In this document: positions 16,852 to 24,732 of the stretch, piece after piece
How the letters are laid out: every line of letters begins with the position of its first letter
How positions within the stretch are numbered: the stretch's first letter is position 1
DNA from: Chloroflexi bacterium UBA4733
GTDB taxonomy: Bacteria > Chloroflexota > UBA4733
DNA: 39,451 bases
Direction: 5' to 3'
Assembly: GCA_002404055.1 (NCBI GenBank)
Contig: DHIZ01000417.1
Coordinates: 1 to 39,451 of the forward strand
Program-made: the position numbers and the translations under genes
Notes under the pieces: model-generated
Database searches by the model: none
Seen by the model: the letters and a program-made list of their open reading frames with translations, nothing else
What the model was told of the DNA's origin: nothing

Positions 16852-17730
16852 TCATGACTTTACAGCACCCGCGATGCCCTCGATGAAATGGCGTTGCAGG
16901 AAGAAGAAGAGCAGGACGACGGGCAAAAGGGAGAGGGTAGCAGCCGCAGCCATGCCCGACCAGTCTGTCTCGTGCTCGCCGACGAAGGCGAGCATACCGA
17001 CGGCCAGGGTGCGCAGGTCGGGCCGGCTGAAGGTGAACACCAACGGCACAAAGAAGTCGTTCCAGGCGCTCAGGAAGGTGAGGATGGTGACAGTGGCAAT
17101 CACCGGACCGGAGAGCGGCAGCATCACCTGCCGAAAGACCGCCAGGAAGCCGGCCCCATCCAACAACGCCGCCTCTTCCAGTTCTTTGGGCAACTGGTTG
17201 AAGTAGCCGGCGAAGAGCAGGATGTCGGCTACATGGCCGCCACCCGCCAGGGCGAAGATCACGCCCCAGAGCGAGTTGAGCAGGTGCAGCGTGTTTGCCA
17301 GTTGCACCACAGGGATGATGGTATAGCCGGTGGGCACGAAGAGGGTGGCAATGAGGATGCCGAAGATGACGCGGCGGCCAAGGAAAGCATAGCGACCGAG
17401 CACATAGCCAGCCAGGGCGCAACGCACGACGACCAGGATGACCGTCGCCACCGTGATCAAGATGGTGTTCAGCATGTAGTGGCCGAAGCCGGCTGTTACC
17501 CAGGCGCGCAGGTAGTTGCCCCAGCGCACCGGATGGGGAACGAGATTGAGGCCACTGCTGAAAATGTCCAACGAGTTCTTGAGGGATGCCGACACCAGCC
17601 AGAGGAAGGGATAAATCCAGAGGAAACAGAGCATGGTCAAGAGGACGACGGTCAGGCCCAGCCCGAAGCCGCTGTTCCAGCGGATAGGCCGGCGTTGCTG
17701 GATCAATGCCCGCGCAGTTCGCGCCCTCAT
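16852..17730 (-). CDS. Carbohydrate ABC transporter permease, MalG-type
   Basis: 292 residues, normal for the second permease of CUT1 importers. Six membrane segments begin with VVLLTMLCFLWIYPFLWLVS. The EAA loop that contacts the ATPase reads EEAALLDGAGFLAVFRQVMLPLSGP. Start ATG 17730 overlaps the stop of the first permease as ATGA, so the two are translationally coupled. A longer upstream open frame is ignored because it lies inside the first permease gene. Together with MalF-type permease and SBP-3 it forms the only complete membrane unit in the window; the ATPase must be supplied from elsewhere, probably a shared MsiK/UgpC-like protein (established for many CUT1 systems). Confidence 0.94.
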   Translation of the reverse strand: MRARTARALIQQRRPIRWNSGFGLGLTVVLLTMLCFLWIYPFLWLVSASLKNSLDIFSSGLNLVPHPVRWGNYLRAWVTAGFGHYMLNTILITVATVILVVVRCALAGYVLGRYAFLGRRVIFGILIATLFVPTGYTIIPVVQLANTLHLLNSLWGVIFALAGGGHVADILLFAGYFNQLPKELEEAALLDGAGFLAVFRQVMLPLSGPVIATVTILTFLSAWNDFFVPLVFTFSRPDLRTLAVGMLAFVGEHETDWSGMAAAATLSLLPVVLLFFFLQRHFIEGIAGAVKS

Positions 17731-18767
17731 CGCATCCTCGCCTGCTGGGCCAGGCGCAGGCCGGCCACCTGCACCAACGCCAACAGCATCGTGAGCAAGC
17801 CGAAAAACTCGGCGGCGGCCGAGGCGTACCCGAGGCGGGGGCTGGCGGAGGCGAAGGCCCAACGGTAGATATAGACCTCCATGACCTCAGAGGAGAAGTC
17901 CGGGCCACCGCCGGTCAGCGTGAGGATCAGATCGAAGACGCGCAAGGTATCCAGTGCGGTAATCAAGACGATGATGACGGCAAAGGGCACGAGCAAGGGC
18001 GCCGTGATCTGGCGGAACAGTTGCCAGGCGTTCGCGCCGTCCATCCGTGCCGCTTCATACAAGGCGACCGGCACCGTTTGCAGGGCAGCGAGCCAGTAGA
18101 TAAGGGTAATGCCGAACCACTTCCAGATGAACACGGCCATGGCCGTGAAAAGGGCGTTGCTGGAACTGCCCAGGAAGTTGATCGGATGCCGGACGAGGTG
18201 CAAGGTGAGCAGGCCCAGGTTGACCGGGCCGCTGGCCGGATCAAAGATGAACACCATGACAATGCCGACGATGGCCGTGGTCGTGACGACCGGCAGAAAG
18301 AGCGCAGTCCGGAAGAAACGGGCGAACGGCAAGCGCGGGTTGTTGAGCACAATCGCGGCGGCGAGCGCCAGGCTGACCCGGATCGGTACCGTGATGACCA
18401 TAAAGAGCAAGGTGTTGCGGAGTGCATTCCAAAAGAGCGGATCGCGGGTCAGTTCGACGTAGTTGGTCAAGCCAACAAACGTGCCGGAGGCATCAAAGCC
18501 GTTCCAATTCAACAGGGAATACCAGAGGCTGGCCAGCACCGGCCAGAGCGTGAACAGCGTGAAGAGGAGCGCGGTGGGCAGGAGGAAGAGGTAAATCCAG
18601 CGATCGTGCCAGAGCCGCCGCAACCAATGGTGACGCGGTCGCTGACGCTCGGCGGACGCCACCGCCGAGGTCAACGGGATCGGTTGCACTGCCGTACCTG
18701 CTGCACCGCTCTCTCCTGGCCCCCTCGCACCTGAACCCGGCTGCCTATTGGTACGACTCCTGTGCAT
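17727..18767 (-). CDS. Carbohydrate ABC transporter permease, MalF-type
   Basis: 346 residues with a Pro/Gly/Arg-rich cytoplasmic N-terminus of about 50 residues, then six membrane segments starting WIYLFLLPTALLFTLFTLWP. The EAA loop is YEAARMDGANAWQLFRQITAPLL. The C-terminal half keeps the permease fold (FDLILTLTGGGPDFSSEV). It overlaps the SBP-3 gene by 23 bases at ATG 18767 and the second permease by ATGA, so the three are one translation unit. The start has AGGA only 2 bases away; a downstream GTG with AGG 7 bases upstream, giving VQPIPLTS, is a possible alternative. Works in the cytoplasmic membrane to import the SBP-3 ligand. Confidence 0.93.
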   Translation of the reverse strand: MHRSRTNRQPGSGARGPGESGAAGTAVQPIPLTSAVASAERQRPRHHWLRRLWHDRWIYLFLLPTALLFTLFTLWPVLASLWYSLLNWNGFDASGTFVGLTNYVELTRDPLFWNALRNTLLFMVITVPIRVSLALAAAIVLNNPRLPFARFFRTALFLPVVTTTAIVGIVMVFIFDPASGPVNLGLLTLHLVRHPINFLGSSSNALFTAMAVFIWKWFGITLIYWLAALQTVPVALYEAARMDGANAWQLFRQITAPLLVPFAVIIVLITALDTLRVFDLILTLTGGGPDFSSEVMEVYIYRWAFASASPRLGYASAAAEFFGLLTMLLALVQVAGLRLAQQARMR

Positions 18768-20379
18768 AGTCCTGGTCAGGCTTCCAGTTCGGGAAAGCCC
18801 AGTCGTCGACGCTCACCTTCGTCCCTTTGGCCGTCACTACCCTGATCGCCCGATCCCGCTCGGCGGAGAGGGCGTCGTTGTAGGTCTTGAGTGCGGCCTT
18901 GACGTCTTTGACCTGGCCGCTGAAGACGCCCTGCGTGATCTCGCCGAGGTTCGGGTGGATTGCCTTCATTTCCGCCAGCACGGCAGAAACGTTGCTGTTC
19001 TTGACCAGCGGCTCCGGCGCCAGCCGAACGACGGCCTGAAAGAGTTTCATTGCTTCCTTGTACGTTGGTTCGACGTTGGCTTTGTCCACCGCCGTCAGGT
19101 CCAGCGGCGGCTGATCCATCTGGCCGGCCAGGCCAACGTAGTACTCCTGGGTGTTGAAAGCTTGCAGGAGCCCCGCCGCCACGTCGGGGTGGGCCGATTC
19201 TGAGGAGATCCAGAAGACGCCGCCGGTCGGACCGTTATGCAGATAGGTCGGCGTGCGGGCATCCGCCACGGGTATCTGGGCGACGCCGACCTTGTCGGTA
19301 AATTCGGCAAGGCTGGTCTTCACCACGCCGATGTTCCAGGGGCCGTCGAAGAACAGGCCGCCGACGCCACTGGCCCAGCGCGCGCGGGCGTTGCGGGCGT
19401 CGAGGGAGGACGAGGCGGGATAGAGGCTGCCATCCTTTTGCATGGAAAGAAGAAAATCAATCGCCCGAGCAAAGGGATCGCTGGTATAGGCATACTGCCC
19501 GGTTTTCCAGTCGATCTGACCGGCAGCTCCGGCAGACTGGGCGAGGTCCGTGACGTGGACGCCGAGGCGGTCCACGAAGTTCAGATCGGCAATCCAGCCA
19601 TACACCTTGCCGTTGCCCTTCTTGGTGATGGCAGCAGCGGTCTTGCGGAAATCGTCCCAGGTCTTCAGACCCGTGGCCGGATCGATACCGGCGTCGGACA
19701 ACAATTGCTTGTTGTACCAGTTCAGGGTGGTGTGCTGGCGGAAGCTGAAGATCGGGAAGCTGTAGACCTTGCCGCCGAAGACCGACAGGCCTTCCAAGAG
19801 GCTACCCGCCGGGAAGCGGCTCTTCCAGGCCTGGTCGACGTAGGGGTCGATCGGTGCAAACCAGTTGTCTTTGAGGAGCTGGGACACCGGCAGGCTTACA
19901 CCTGCTAGCGTATGCACGTCGGGCGCCTGTTTGCTCTGGTAGGCCAGTTGCAACGCCTTTCCCTCGTCGGGCGGGTTGTACTCTGTGTAGGCCACGCGCA
20001 CGCCGGGATGGGCTTTCGTGTAATTGGCCCAGATCGTCTTGTTCAACGGCGCGATGGGCAGGAACTGATCCCACCAACGAATGACGACTTCGCCGGTGGT
20101 GGTCGGCGCCTGGGAAGTAGCAGCCGCGACCGGCAGCGGGCGCTGCACGGCGCCGGCCGCCGCGGCTGCGGAGGTGACCGCAGTCGGCGCCGTGCTGGTT
20201 GGTAGCGCGGCGCTGCTGGCGACGGCGGTGGAGGCCGTGCCGCTTGTTGCCGACGCGCTAACGCTGGCGCTCGTCGCAACGCCTGATTGATTCGTCGCGC
20301 CGCATGCGGTGAGGGCGACGGCTGCCACACCAGCAGCGGATTGACGGAGAAAGACGCGGCGGTTGAATACGTGCTGCAT
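18745..20379 (-). CDS. ABC sugar transporter substrate-binding lipoprotein (SBP-3)
   Basis: 544 residues from ATG 20379 (GGAGG 7 bases upstream); longer in-frame sequence upstream is not coding. Twin-arginine signal NRRVFLRQ at 6-13 and lipobox LTAC with Cys26, then a long Ala/Ser/Thr linker to about 95. The mature domain includes VIRWWDQFLPIAPLNKTIW, YQSKQAPDVHTL and VGGLFFDGPWNIGVVKTSL. The C-terminus carries YAQESYQ and overlaps the MalF-type permease gene by 23 bases. It is the only binding protein here with cognate permeases. Preceded by LacI-3 with a 49-base gap and followed by sulfatase 4, which suggests a sulfated oligosaccharide ligand (inference). Confidence 0.93.
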   Translation of the reverse strand: MQHVFNRRVFLRQSAAGVAAVALTACGATNQSGVATSASVSASATSGTASTAVASSAALPTSTAPTAVTSAAAAAGAVQRPLPVAAATSQAPTTTGEVVIRWWDQFLPIAPLNKTIWANYTKAHPGVRVAYTEYNPPDEGKALQLAYQSKQAPDVHTLAGVSLPVSQLLKDNWFAPIDPYVDQAWKSRFPAGSLLEGLSVFGGKVYSFPIFSFRQHTTLNWYNKQLLSDAGIDPATGLKTWDDFRKTAAAITKKGNGKVYGWIADLNFVDRLGVHVTDLAQSAGAAGQIDWKTGQYAYTSDPFARAIDFLLSMQKDGSLYPASSSLDARNARARWASGVGGLFFDGPWNIGVVKTSLAEFTDKVGVAQIPVADARTPTYLHNGPTGGVFWISSESAHPDVAAGLLQAFNTQEYYVGLAGQMDQPPLDLTAVDKANVEPTYKEAMKLFQAVVRLAPEPLVKNSNVSAVLAEMKAIHPNLGEITQGVFSGQVKDVKAALKTYNDALSAERDRAIRVVTAKGTKVSVDDWAFPNWKPDQDYAQESYQ

Positions 20380-20428
20380 GACAACGCCTCCTTCAGGTTC
20401 ACCGACACAGCGCACGCTTTGCTTCCGG

Positions 20429-21475
20429 TCACACACCGGTTCGTGCGCTGTCGATTGGCGGAGCAGTGTTGACGCGGGCCAGCGATGAACCGCGGATGAC
20501 CAGGGTCGCGGGCAGAAACTCCAGGCGAGCCGGTACACCGGCGCTGATAGGGTCAAGACGATCCAGCGCCATCCGGGCGGCTCGGAAGCCGAGGTCATCA
20601 GCCTGGACTTCGATCATGCTGAGCGGTGGCTCGACCAGGCGTGCCCACTCCACGTCACCGGCGCCAACCAGCGCGACTTCGTCCGGTATTTGGCGATGGC
20701 GGTCCCGTAAGCAAGCGAGAGCGCCCAGCGTCAGGCTGGCATTGCCGGCGACGACGGCGTCAGGAGCTTCGTCAGCATCGAGCAACTCGGCAGTGGCGGC
20801 GCCGGCATCGCCACTGGTCCGCAGGCCGTAGCGAATGAGTCCGGCAGGAGTGGGCATGCCGGCAGCAGCGTGGGCCGCCTGATAGCCTGCGGCACGGGCC
20901 AGGCTGGAGCCGATCGTCAGTGGCCCGGCCAGCAGGGCGATGCGCCGACGGCCGGTCGCCAGGAGATGCTGGACGGCCTCGCGGGTGCCGGCCTCGTGAT
21001 CGGGTGTTATGAAGTCCGCGACAATGTCTGGTGGCCGGCGATCGACGAAGACGACTGGCACGCCGGACTCTTGTATTGGCAGGTAGGCGGCAGGGTCGTC
21101 GCCTGCTGCCAACGTGATGACCGCGGCCACTCGTTGGCGTAGCAGCAAGTCCAGGTGGCTCCGTTCCAGGGACACGTCGTTTTCCAGGGCAGCGATCGTC
21201 AGGACGTACCCAGCGGCATGGGCGCAGCGACTGGCGCCTTGAATGATGGCAGCGATGGTGGGGTTGGTGATGAAGGGAACGCAGAGGGCGAGCGTGCGCG
21301 ACCGTCCGGTCCGCAAGGTCCGGGCAGGACCATCGGGCTGGTAGCCCAGGTGCTGGGCGGCTTCCAGCACTTTGGTGCGTGTCTGGTCACGCACGCTGAC
21401 CCGGCCGACAAAGACGTTGGAAACGGTGCTCTGGGAGACGCCGGCTGCCGCGGCGACATCATGTATCGTCGTCAG
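20429..21475 (-). CDS. LacI-family transcriptional regulator (LacI-3), probable CTG start
   Basis: 348 residues. The HTH TTIHDVAAAAGVSQSTVSNV is followed by FVGRVSVRDQTRTKVLEAA, hinge LGYQPDGPARTLRTGR and a complete sugar sensor (TLALCVPFITNPTIAAIIQG, VPVVFVDRRPPDIV, DAVVAGNASLTLGAL). The only initiator-like codon in frame between an upstream TGA and the HTH is CTG 21475, with GGGAGG 4 bases before it. LTTIHDVA with L read as Met matches the usual LacI start exactly. ATG, GTG and TTG choices are absent until after the first helix. It heads the operon LacI-3, SBP-3, two permeases, sulfatase 4. A perfect palindrome just upstream may be its own operator. Confidence 0.88.
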   Translation of the reverse strand: MTTIHDVAAAAGVSQSTVSNVFVGRVSVRDQTRTKVLEAAQHLGYQPDGPARTLRTGRSRTLALCVPFITNPTIAAIIQGASRCAHAAGYVLTIAALENDVSLERSHLDLLLRQRVAAVITLAAGDDPAAYLPIQESGVPVVFVDRRPPDIVADFITPDHEAGTREAVQHLLATGRRRIALLAGPLTIGSSLARAAGYQAAHAAAGMPTPAGLIRYGLRTSGDAGAATAELLDADEAPDAVVAGNASLTLGALACLRDRHRQIPDEVALVGAGDVEWARLVEPPLSMIEVQADDLGFRAARMALDRLDPISAGVPARLEFLPATLVIRGSSLARVNTAPPIDSARTGV

Positions 21476-21486
21476 GTCGCCTCCCT

Positions 21487-21511
21487 TGTGACGTCACATT
21501 GCAACGTCACA
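21487..21511. promoter_or_regulatory. Tandem operator, TGTGACGTCACA and variant
   Basis: TGTGACGTCACA (21487-21498) is a perfect 12-base palindrome; TGCAACGTCACA (21500-21511), 13 bases further, is a copy with two changes. Both lie between the -10 and the LacI-3 start, the place for autoregulation by LacI-3. Confidence 0.65.
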
Positions 21512-21540
21512 ATCCTATCACACGGAATAGAGAAGCACAA
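21512..21540 (-). promoter_or_regulatory. Promoter of the LacI-3/SBP-3/permease/sulfatase 4 operon
   Basis: Minus strand: TTGTGC (21535-21540), 17 bases, TAGGAT (21512-21517), followed by the tandem operator. Hexamers are moderate matches, acceptable for a regulated promoter. Confidence 0.5.
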
Positions 21541-21689
21541 ACAAGAGAACAGTAATAGACAGGGCGCATCCTGCTGCTCGCCATCGGACAAGAACTGGAT
21601 TGGCATGGGTAAAGGCTGCACGCCGCCGGTACTTCGGGCTGGCTGCCTATTGCGACCACTTCGCCCTTCCGTTGCCCCGTCGTTAGGCG

Positions 21690-21695
21690 TATCAT
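21690..21695 (+). promoter_or_regulatory. Possible -10 element for the TIM-barrel isomerase gene
   Basis: TATCAT (5 of 6 to consensus) about 76 bases upstream of the gene at 21772. The -35 region (TTCCGT at 18 bases) is poor. The remaining bases between LacI-3 and this gene show nothing else. Confidence 0.3.
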
Positions 21696-21771
21696 TGGTT
21701 CGTTGCGCCAGCGTGAAGGCGCCCGGCTCGCCGGTCGTTGCCCATCGTAGGAAAGAAAGTGAACCCGCTCT

Positions 21772-22623
21772 ATGAGTACCGCATCATTCCACCTCGGCGC
21801 GCACACCTTGCCCTACCGGCAGGAAAGCATGGAACGCGCCTTTGCCGGCATTGCGTCCGCCGGCTACCGGCGAGTTGGCCTCTGGACCGAGCACGCGGGA
21901 GGACCGGTCCTCTCGCGCGATGTCACATCCAGCGAGTTGGCGACTTTGCGTTCCCTGCTGGACAACTACGGTCTGACCCCTCTCACCATCTTCGCCCGGC
22001 GCGGTGCGCTGGAGCAGCGGGAGGCGCTGCTGGCCGACCTGGACTGCTGTGCGGCGCTGGGAATGCCGCTCCTGCAAGCGGCGGGACCCTGGCCGTACAG
22101 CAAGTTCCCCACAGAACGCAAGCCGGAAATGCGCTGGTACGGCGAGGTAGAACGCTTCCTGGCCTTCCTGGGGACAGCCGCCGGGGAGGCCGAGCGGCGC
22201 GGTGTCACGATCGTGCTCAAGCCGCATACGGGCGCCACGGCCACCGGCGGTGACCTGGTAGACCTGATCGGGCGCGTTGGTTCGTCGGCAGTGCGCGCTT
22301 GCTGGGATGCCGGCAACGTCCGCTTCTACGAAGGGATCGACTCCGAAGACGACCTGGAACGCTCCGGCGTGGCGCCGCTGGTCAAAAGCGTCTGCATTAA
22401 AGATCATCGCGGCGCCCGGGCCGAAGGCAACTTCCCAACGCCGGGCGAGGGCGACGTCGACCACGCCCGCATGTTCCGCATCCTGGCATCCGCCGGCTTC
22501 GATGGCCCGTTGCTCGTCGAGCGCATCCTGCCGCAGTCCTCGCCGGAAGGTATCGATCAGGAACTGGCCAGGGCGCGAGTTTTTTTGGAAGCTACTATGG
22601 TTGGCATTGTTCCCGGCGACTGA
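21772..22623 (+). CDS. Sugar phosphate isomerase/epimerase family TIM barrel (xylose-isomerase-like)
   Basis: 283 residues in the AP_endonuc_2/xylose isomerase-like TIM-barrel family, which isomerises or epimerises sugars, keto-sugars or inosose. Barrel strands include ASFHLGAHTLPYRQESMERA, GYRRVGLWTEHAG, VTIVLKPHTGATATGGDLVDL, VRACWDAGNVRFYEG, VKSVCIKDHRG and DGPLLVERIL. The metal ligands Asp (WDAGN), His/Asp (KDH) and the last Glu are present, but the position that is Glu in LE.H motifs is Lys (LKPH). Start ATG 21772 has a poor ribosome site; AGGAAAG lies too far upstream. It heads a rightward unit with the amidohydrolase. Specific substrate unknown. Confidence 0.85.
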   Translation: MSTASFHLGAHTLPYRQESMERAFAGIASAGYRRVGLWTEHAGGPVLSRDVTSSELATLRSLLDNYGLTPLTIFARRGALEQREALLADLDCCAALGMPLLQAAGPWPYSKFPTERKPEMRWYGEVERFLAFLGTAAGEAERRGVTIVLKPHTGATATGGDLVDLIGRVGSSAVRACWDAGNVRFYEGIDSEDDLERSGVAPLVKSVCIKDHRGARAEGNFPTPGEGDVDHARMFRILASAGFDGPLLVERILPQSSPEGIDQELARARVFLEATMVGIVPGD

Positions 22624-22656
22624 TGGAGGCGGTCAATTTGTTCAAGGGTTTCGCTT

Positions 22657-22752
22657 CGTAGGGGCAGGTCCCCGTGCCTGCCCTGGTGGCTTGTCAACCG
22701 TCAAGCGCGTTTGGCCACCGGGCCAGGGCAGGCACGGGGACCTGCCCCTACG
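22657..22752. repeat. REP/MITE-like inverted repeat, 30-bp perfect arms
   Basis: Left arm 22657-22686 and right arm 22723-22752 are exact reverse complements; the outer end reads CGTAGGGGCAGG. Each arm is itself palindromic (GGGCAGG-N8-CCTGCCC), so two palindromic units are set head to head around a 36-base loop that also pairs partly (GGTGGC with GCCACC). The element lies between two genes of the same direction and should form a long RNA hairpin, perhaps lowering read-through to the amidohydrolase. It encodes no protein. Confidence 0.85.
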
Positions 22753-22829
22753 GATCCCCGGAGTATTTCGACAACTTCCATAGGTCGCCGGGGGCGGGCT
22801 TGAATCGCCACGAGAATTTGGAGGTGGCC

Positions 22830-23699
22830 ATGATCATCGACGTACACACCCACGTGCCTTTGCTCCAGGCAGCGGACGACGTTCAGAGCCGGATCAACAC
22901 GCTGTCTCGTCCGGACAAGCCGGTAGAGTGGGTGCAAAGTGCCGATGCGTACCTGCAGGCCATGGCGTCGGTGGAGCGGGTGATCTGCTTCAATATCGCC
23001 GGTGACCCGCGGCCCGATGCCGTTGGCGATTGGCGTACGCCGGCCCGCCAGGTCAATGATGACACTGCGCGCTTCGTGCGCGAACAGGGCGGCAAGTTCA
23101 TCGGCTTTATGACCTTGCACCCGTTCGCGCCGGACGCCCTGGAGGAGTTGGAGCGGGCGCGCTCGGACCTGGGGTTGCGGGGCATCAAGTTCGGCCCGAA
23201 CTATCAGCACTTCGATCCGCTCGACGCCGCTGCGCTGCGCCTCTACCGGCGGGCCGAAGAGTTGGGCTTGCCGGTGCTCTTCCATACGGGCGCCTCGCCG
23301 GAGCAGTTCGCGGAGCTAGACTGGGCCCACCCGCGCCACTGGGATCGCCTCGCCATCGCCTGCCCCCGGCTGCGCATCGTCCTGGCGCACATGGGGCACC
23401 CCTGGCAGCGGGATTGCATCGCCGTGATCCGCAAGCACCCCCACGTCTACGCCGATATTTCCGCCCTGTTCTACCGACCGTGGTCATGGTACGACTGCAT
23501 GCGTCTGGCCACTGAGTGGGGAGTCTTGCCCAAGCTGTTGTTCGGCTCCGACTTCCCGGCTGCGACGCCGCAGGAGACGATGGATGGGCTGCGCAGCCTG
23601 AACGATCTACCGCGCCGGACGGGGCTGCTGCCGATCCCGGAAGACGAGATAGAGCGCATCATCACCCGGCCCAGCCTGGAGTTGCTCGGGTTGGAGTGA
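22830..23699 (+). CDS. Amidohydrolase family protein (PF04909-type metal-dependent hydrolase)
   Basis: 289 residues from ATG 22830 (GGAGG 5 bases upstream), beginning MIIDVHTHVPLLQ. Metal-site residues in order: His6 and His8 (HTH), Lys120 region (RGIKFGPNYQHF), His152 (FHTG), His187 (LAHMGHPWQRD) and Asp241 (GSDFPAATPQE). This arrangement belongs to amidohydrolase family 2, whose members include sugar lactonases and decarboxylases. In this context a lactonase or related hydrolase acting after a sugar dehydrogenase is plausible, but the sequence does not decide it. It ends with a helix (EIERIITRPSLELLGLE) found in many relatives. Cytoplasmic, no signal peptide. Confidence 0.9.
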   Translation: MIIDVHTHVPLLQAADDVQSRINTLSRPDKPVEWVQSADAYLQAMASVERVICFNIAGDPRPDAVGDWRTPARQVNDDTARFVREQGGKFIGFMTLHPFAPDALEELERARSDLGLRGIKFGPNYQHFDPLDAAALRLYRRAEELGLPVLFHTGASPEQFAELDWAHPRHWDRLAIACPRLRIVLAHMGHPWQRDCIAVIRKHPHVYADISALFYRPWSWYDCMRLATEWGVLPKLLFGSDFPAATPQETMDGLRSLNDLPRRTGLLPIPEDEIERIITRPSLELLGLE

Positions 23700-23746
23700 G
23701 GGTCATGGGCGCCTGATGAGGCGTGGATCGTGACAAGGAGTCGCTG

Positions 23747-23986
23747 ATGAGATGTACAATCGCCGGATGCCCGGGTGAGTACGAAGGCCGAGAAGTGACA
23801 CGGGCAGTAGGCCGGGAGGGGCGAATTATGGTCATTGATCACATCCCTGCTGAAGTCTGCACGGTCTGCGGGGATGTGCTGTTCAGCCCAGATACGATCG
23901 AACGTCTCGAGCAACTCCGGTGGCTTGACGGCCCCCCGGAACGTACTGTCCCGCTGTACGAGTTTGCAGCGGCACGGTCCGCTTGA
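23747..23986 (+). CDS. YgiT-type zinc-finger protein, orphan antitoxin-like
   Basis: 79 residues from ATG 23747 (AAGGAG 6 bases upstream). Two Cys pairs, CTIAGC near 3-8 and CTVCGD near 38-43, frame the conserved stretch VIDHIPAEVC and the end DTIERLEQL. This is the YgiT/MqsA-type zinc domain, usually an antitoxin N-domain next to a small toxin gene. No toxin-like frame lies on either side: the amidohydrolase ends 47 bases upstream and the GNAT gene converges one base downstream. It lacks the C-terminal HTH of MqsA. Either a solitary regulator or the remnant of a pair. Confidence 0.8.
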   Translation: MRCTIAGCPGEYEGREVTRAVGREGRIMVIDHIPAEVCTVCGDVLFSPDTIERLEQLRWLDGPPERTVPLYEFAAARSA

Positions 23987-23987
23987 G

Positions 23988-24578
23988 TTATAGTGTTTCC
24001 ACCACCGGGGCGAGCGGCAGCGACCAGCCCAGCTTCGCCACAATCTCCTGCCACTGCTCGGGGTGCCAGGGGCGCTGGTAGACGGGTTGGAAGCCCAACT
24101 CCAGATAGACCTTCACGGCGCCCAAACGATGGGCGCCGGTGTTCAGGCGCACGCGGCGCAGGCCCCGTTCCCGGAAGCGGTGCAACACTGCCAGACAGGG
24201 GGCATAACTGAGCCGCCGCCCGCGGTGTTCCGGCAGCACGCACACCATGTGCAGGATGCCCAGTTCCGTTTCTGCCGGGTCGGCCAGCCAGGCACAGGCG
24301 GAGCCGACGATCTGCTGCTGCGGACCATGCACCACCAGGAATAGCCCGGCAGGATCGAACTGCGGGAAGGGGAGACCGGTCAGCTTCTGTCGCGTCGTCT
24401 CGACATCCCAGAAGCCCATGTCTCCGGCGTTCATCAGCGCGGCCCACGCCGCCTCGTCGCCGGGCTGATAGGTGCGCATGGTATAGCCGTCGGGGAGCGC
24501 CGCCAGCACCGGAGCGAGCGGCGGTAACCCTTCCAGGTCTGGTCGCAGCATACGTAGGCCTGTCGGTTGCTCGGCCAC
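23988..24578 (-). CDS. GNAT-family N-acetyltransferase
   Basis: 196 residues from GTG 24578 (GAGGAG 6 bases upstream). GNAT core: YTMRTYQPGDEAAWAALMN, FLVVHGPQQQIVGSACAWL, LGILHMVCVLPEHRGRRLSY (acetyl-CoA loop, R/Q-x-x-G-R/G type HRGRRL), RVRLNTGAHRLGAVKVYLEL and GFQPVYQRPWHP. It would transfer an acyl group from acetyl-CoA to an amine; the acceptor is unknown. The gene converges with the zinc-finger gene with a 1-base gap. The family motif is unusual in having Arg-Arg-Leu where Gly-(Gly/Ala) is commoner in the CoA loop. Confidence 0.88.
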   Translation of the reverse strand: MAEQPTGLRMLRPDLEGLPPLAPVLAALPDGYTMRTYQPGDEAAWAALMNAGDMGFWDVETTRQKLTGLPFPQFDPAGLFLVVHGPQQQIVGSACAWLADPAETELGILHMVCVLPEHRGRRLSYAPCLAVLHRFRERGLRRVRLNTGAHRLGAVKVYLELGFQPVYQRPWHPEQWQEIVAKLGWSLPLAPVVETL

Positions 24579-24622
24579 GTCGGTCTCCTCTATGATACGC
24601 TGCGCCAGTATTGCGCACTCTT

Positions 24623-24628
24623 ACTATA
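24623..24628 (-). promoter_or_regulatory. Possible -10 for the GNAT gene
   Basis: TATAGT on the minus strand 45 bases before the start. The -35 candidate CTTTGA at 16 bases is weak. Nothing else stands out in the 154-base gap to the isomerase gene. Confidence 0.35.
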
Positions 24629-24732
24629 TGACGGTGCCGGTGCTTCAAAGCTGGCGCTGATCTGGCGTGACGCGACGTGCCTCCCAGGCATTTGCATGGC
24701 GCCCTCCCCGCAGTTGAGATGGGCAGAACAGC

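Noticed and set aside
15523..16857. 444-codon plus-strand frame opposite sulfatase 4
   Set aside because: Antisense to an intact sulfatase with all catalytic motifs; no recognisable domain.
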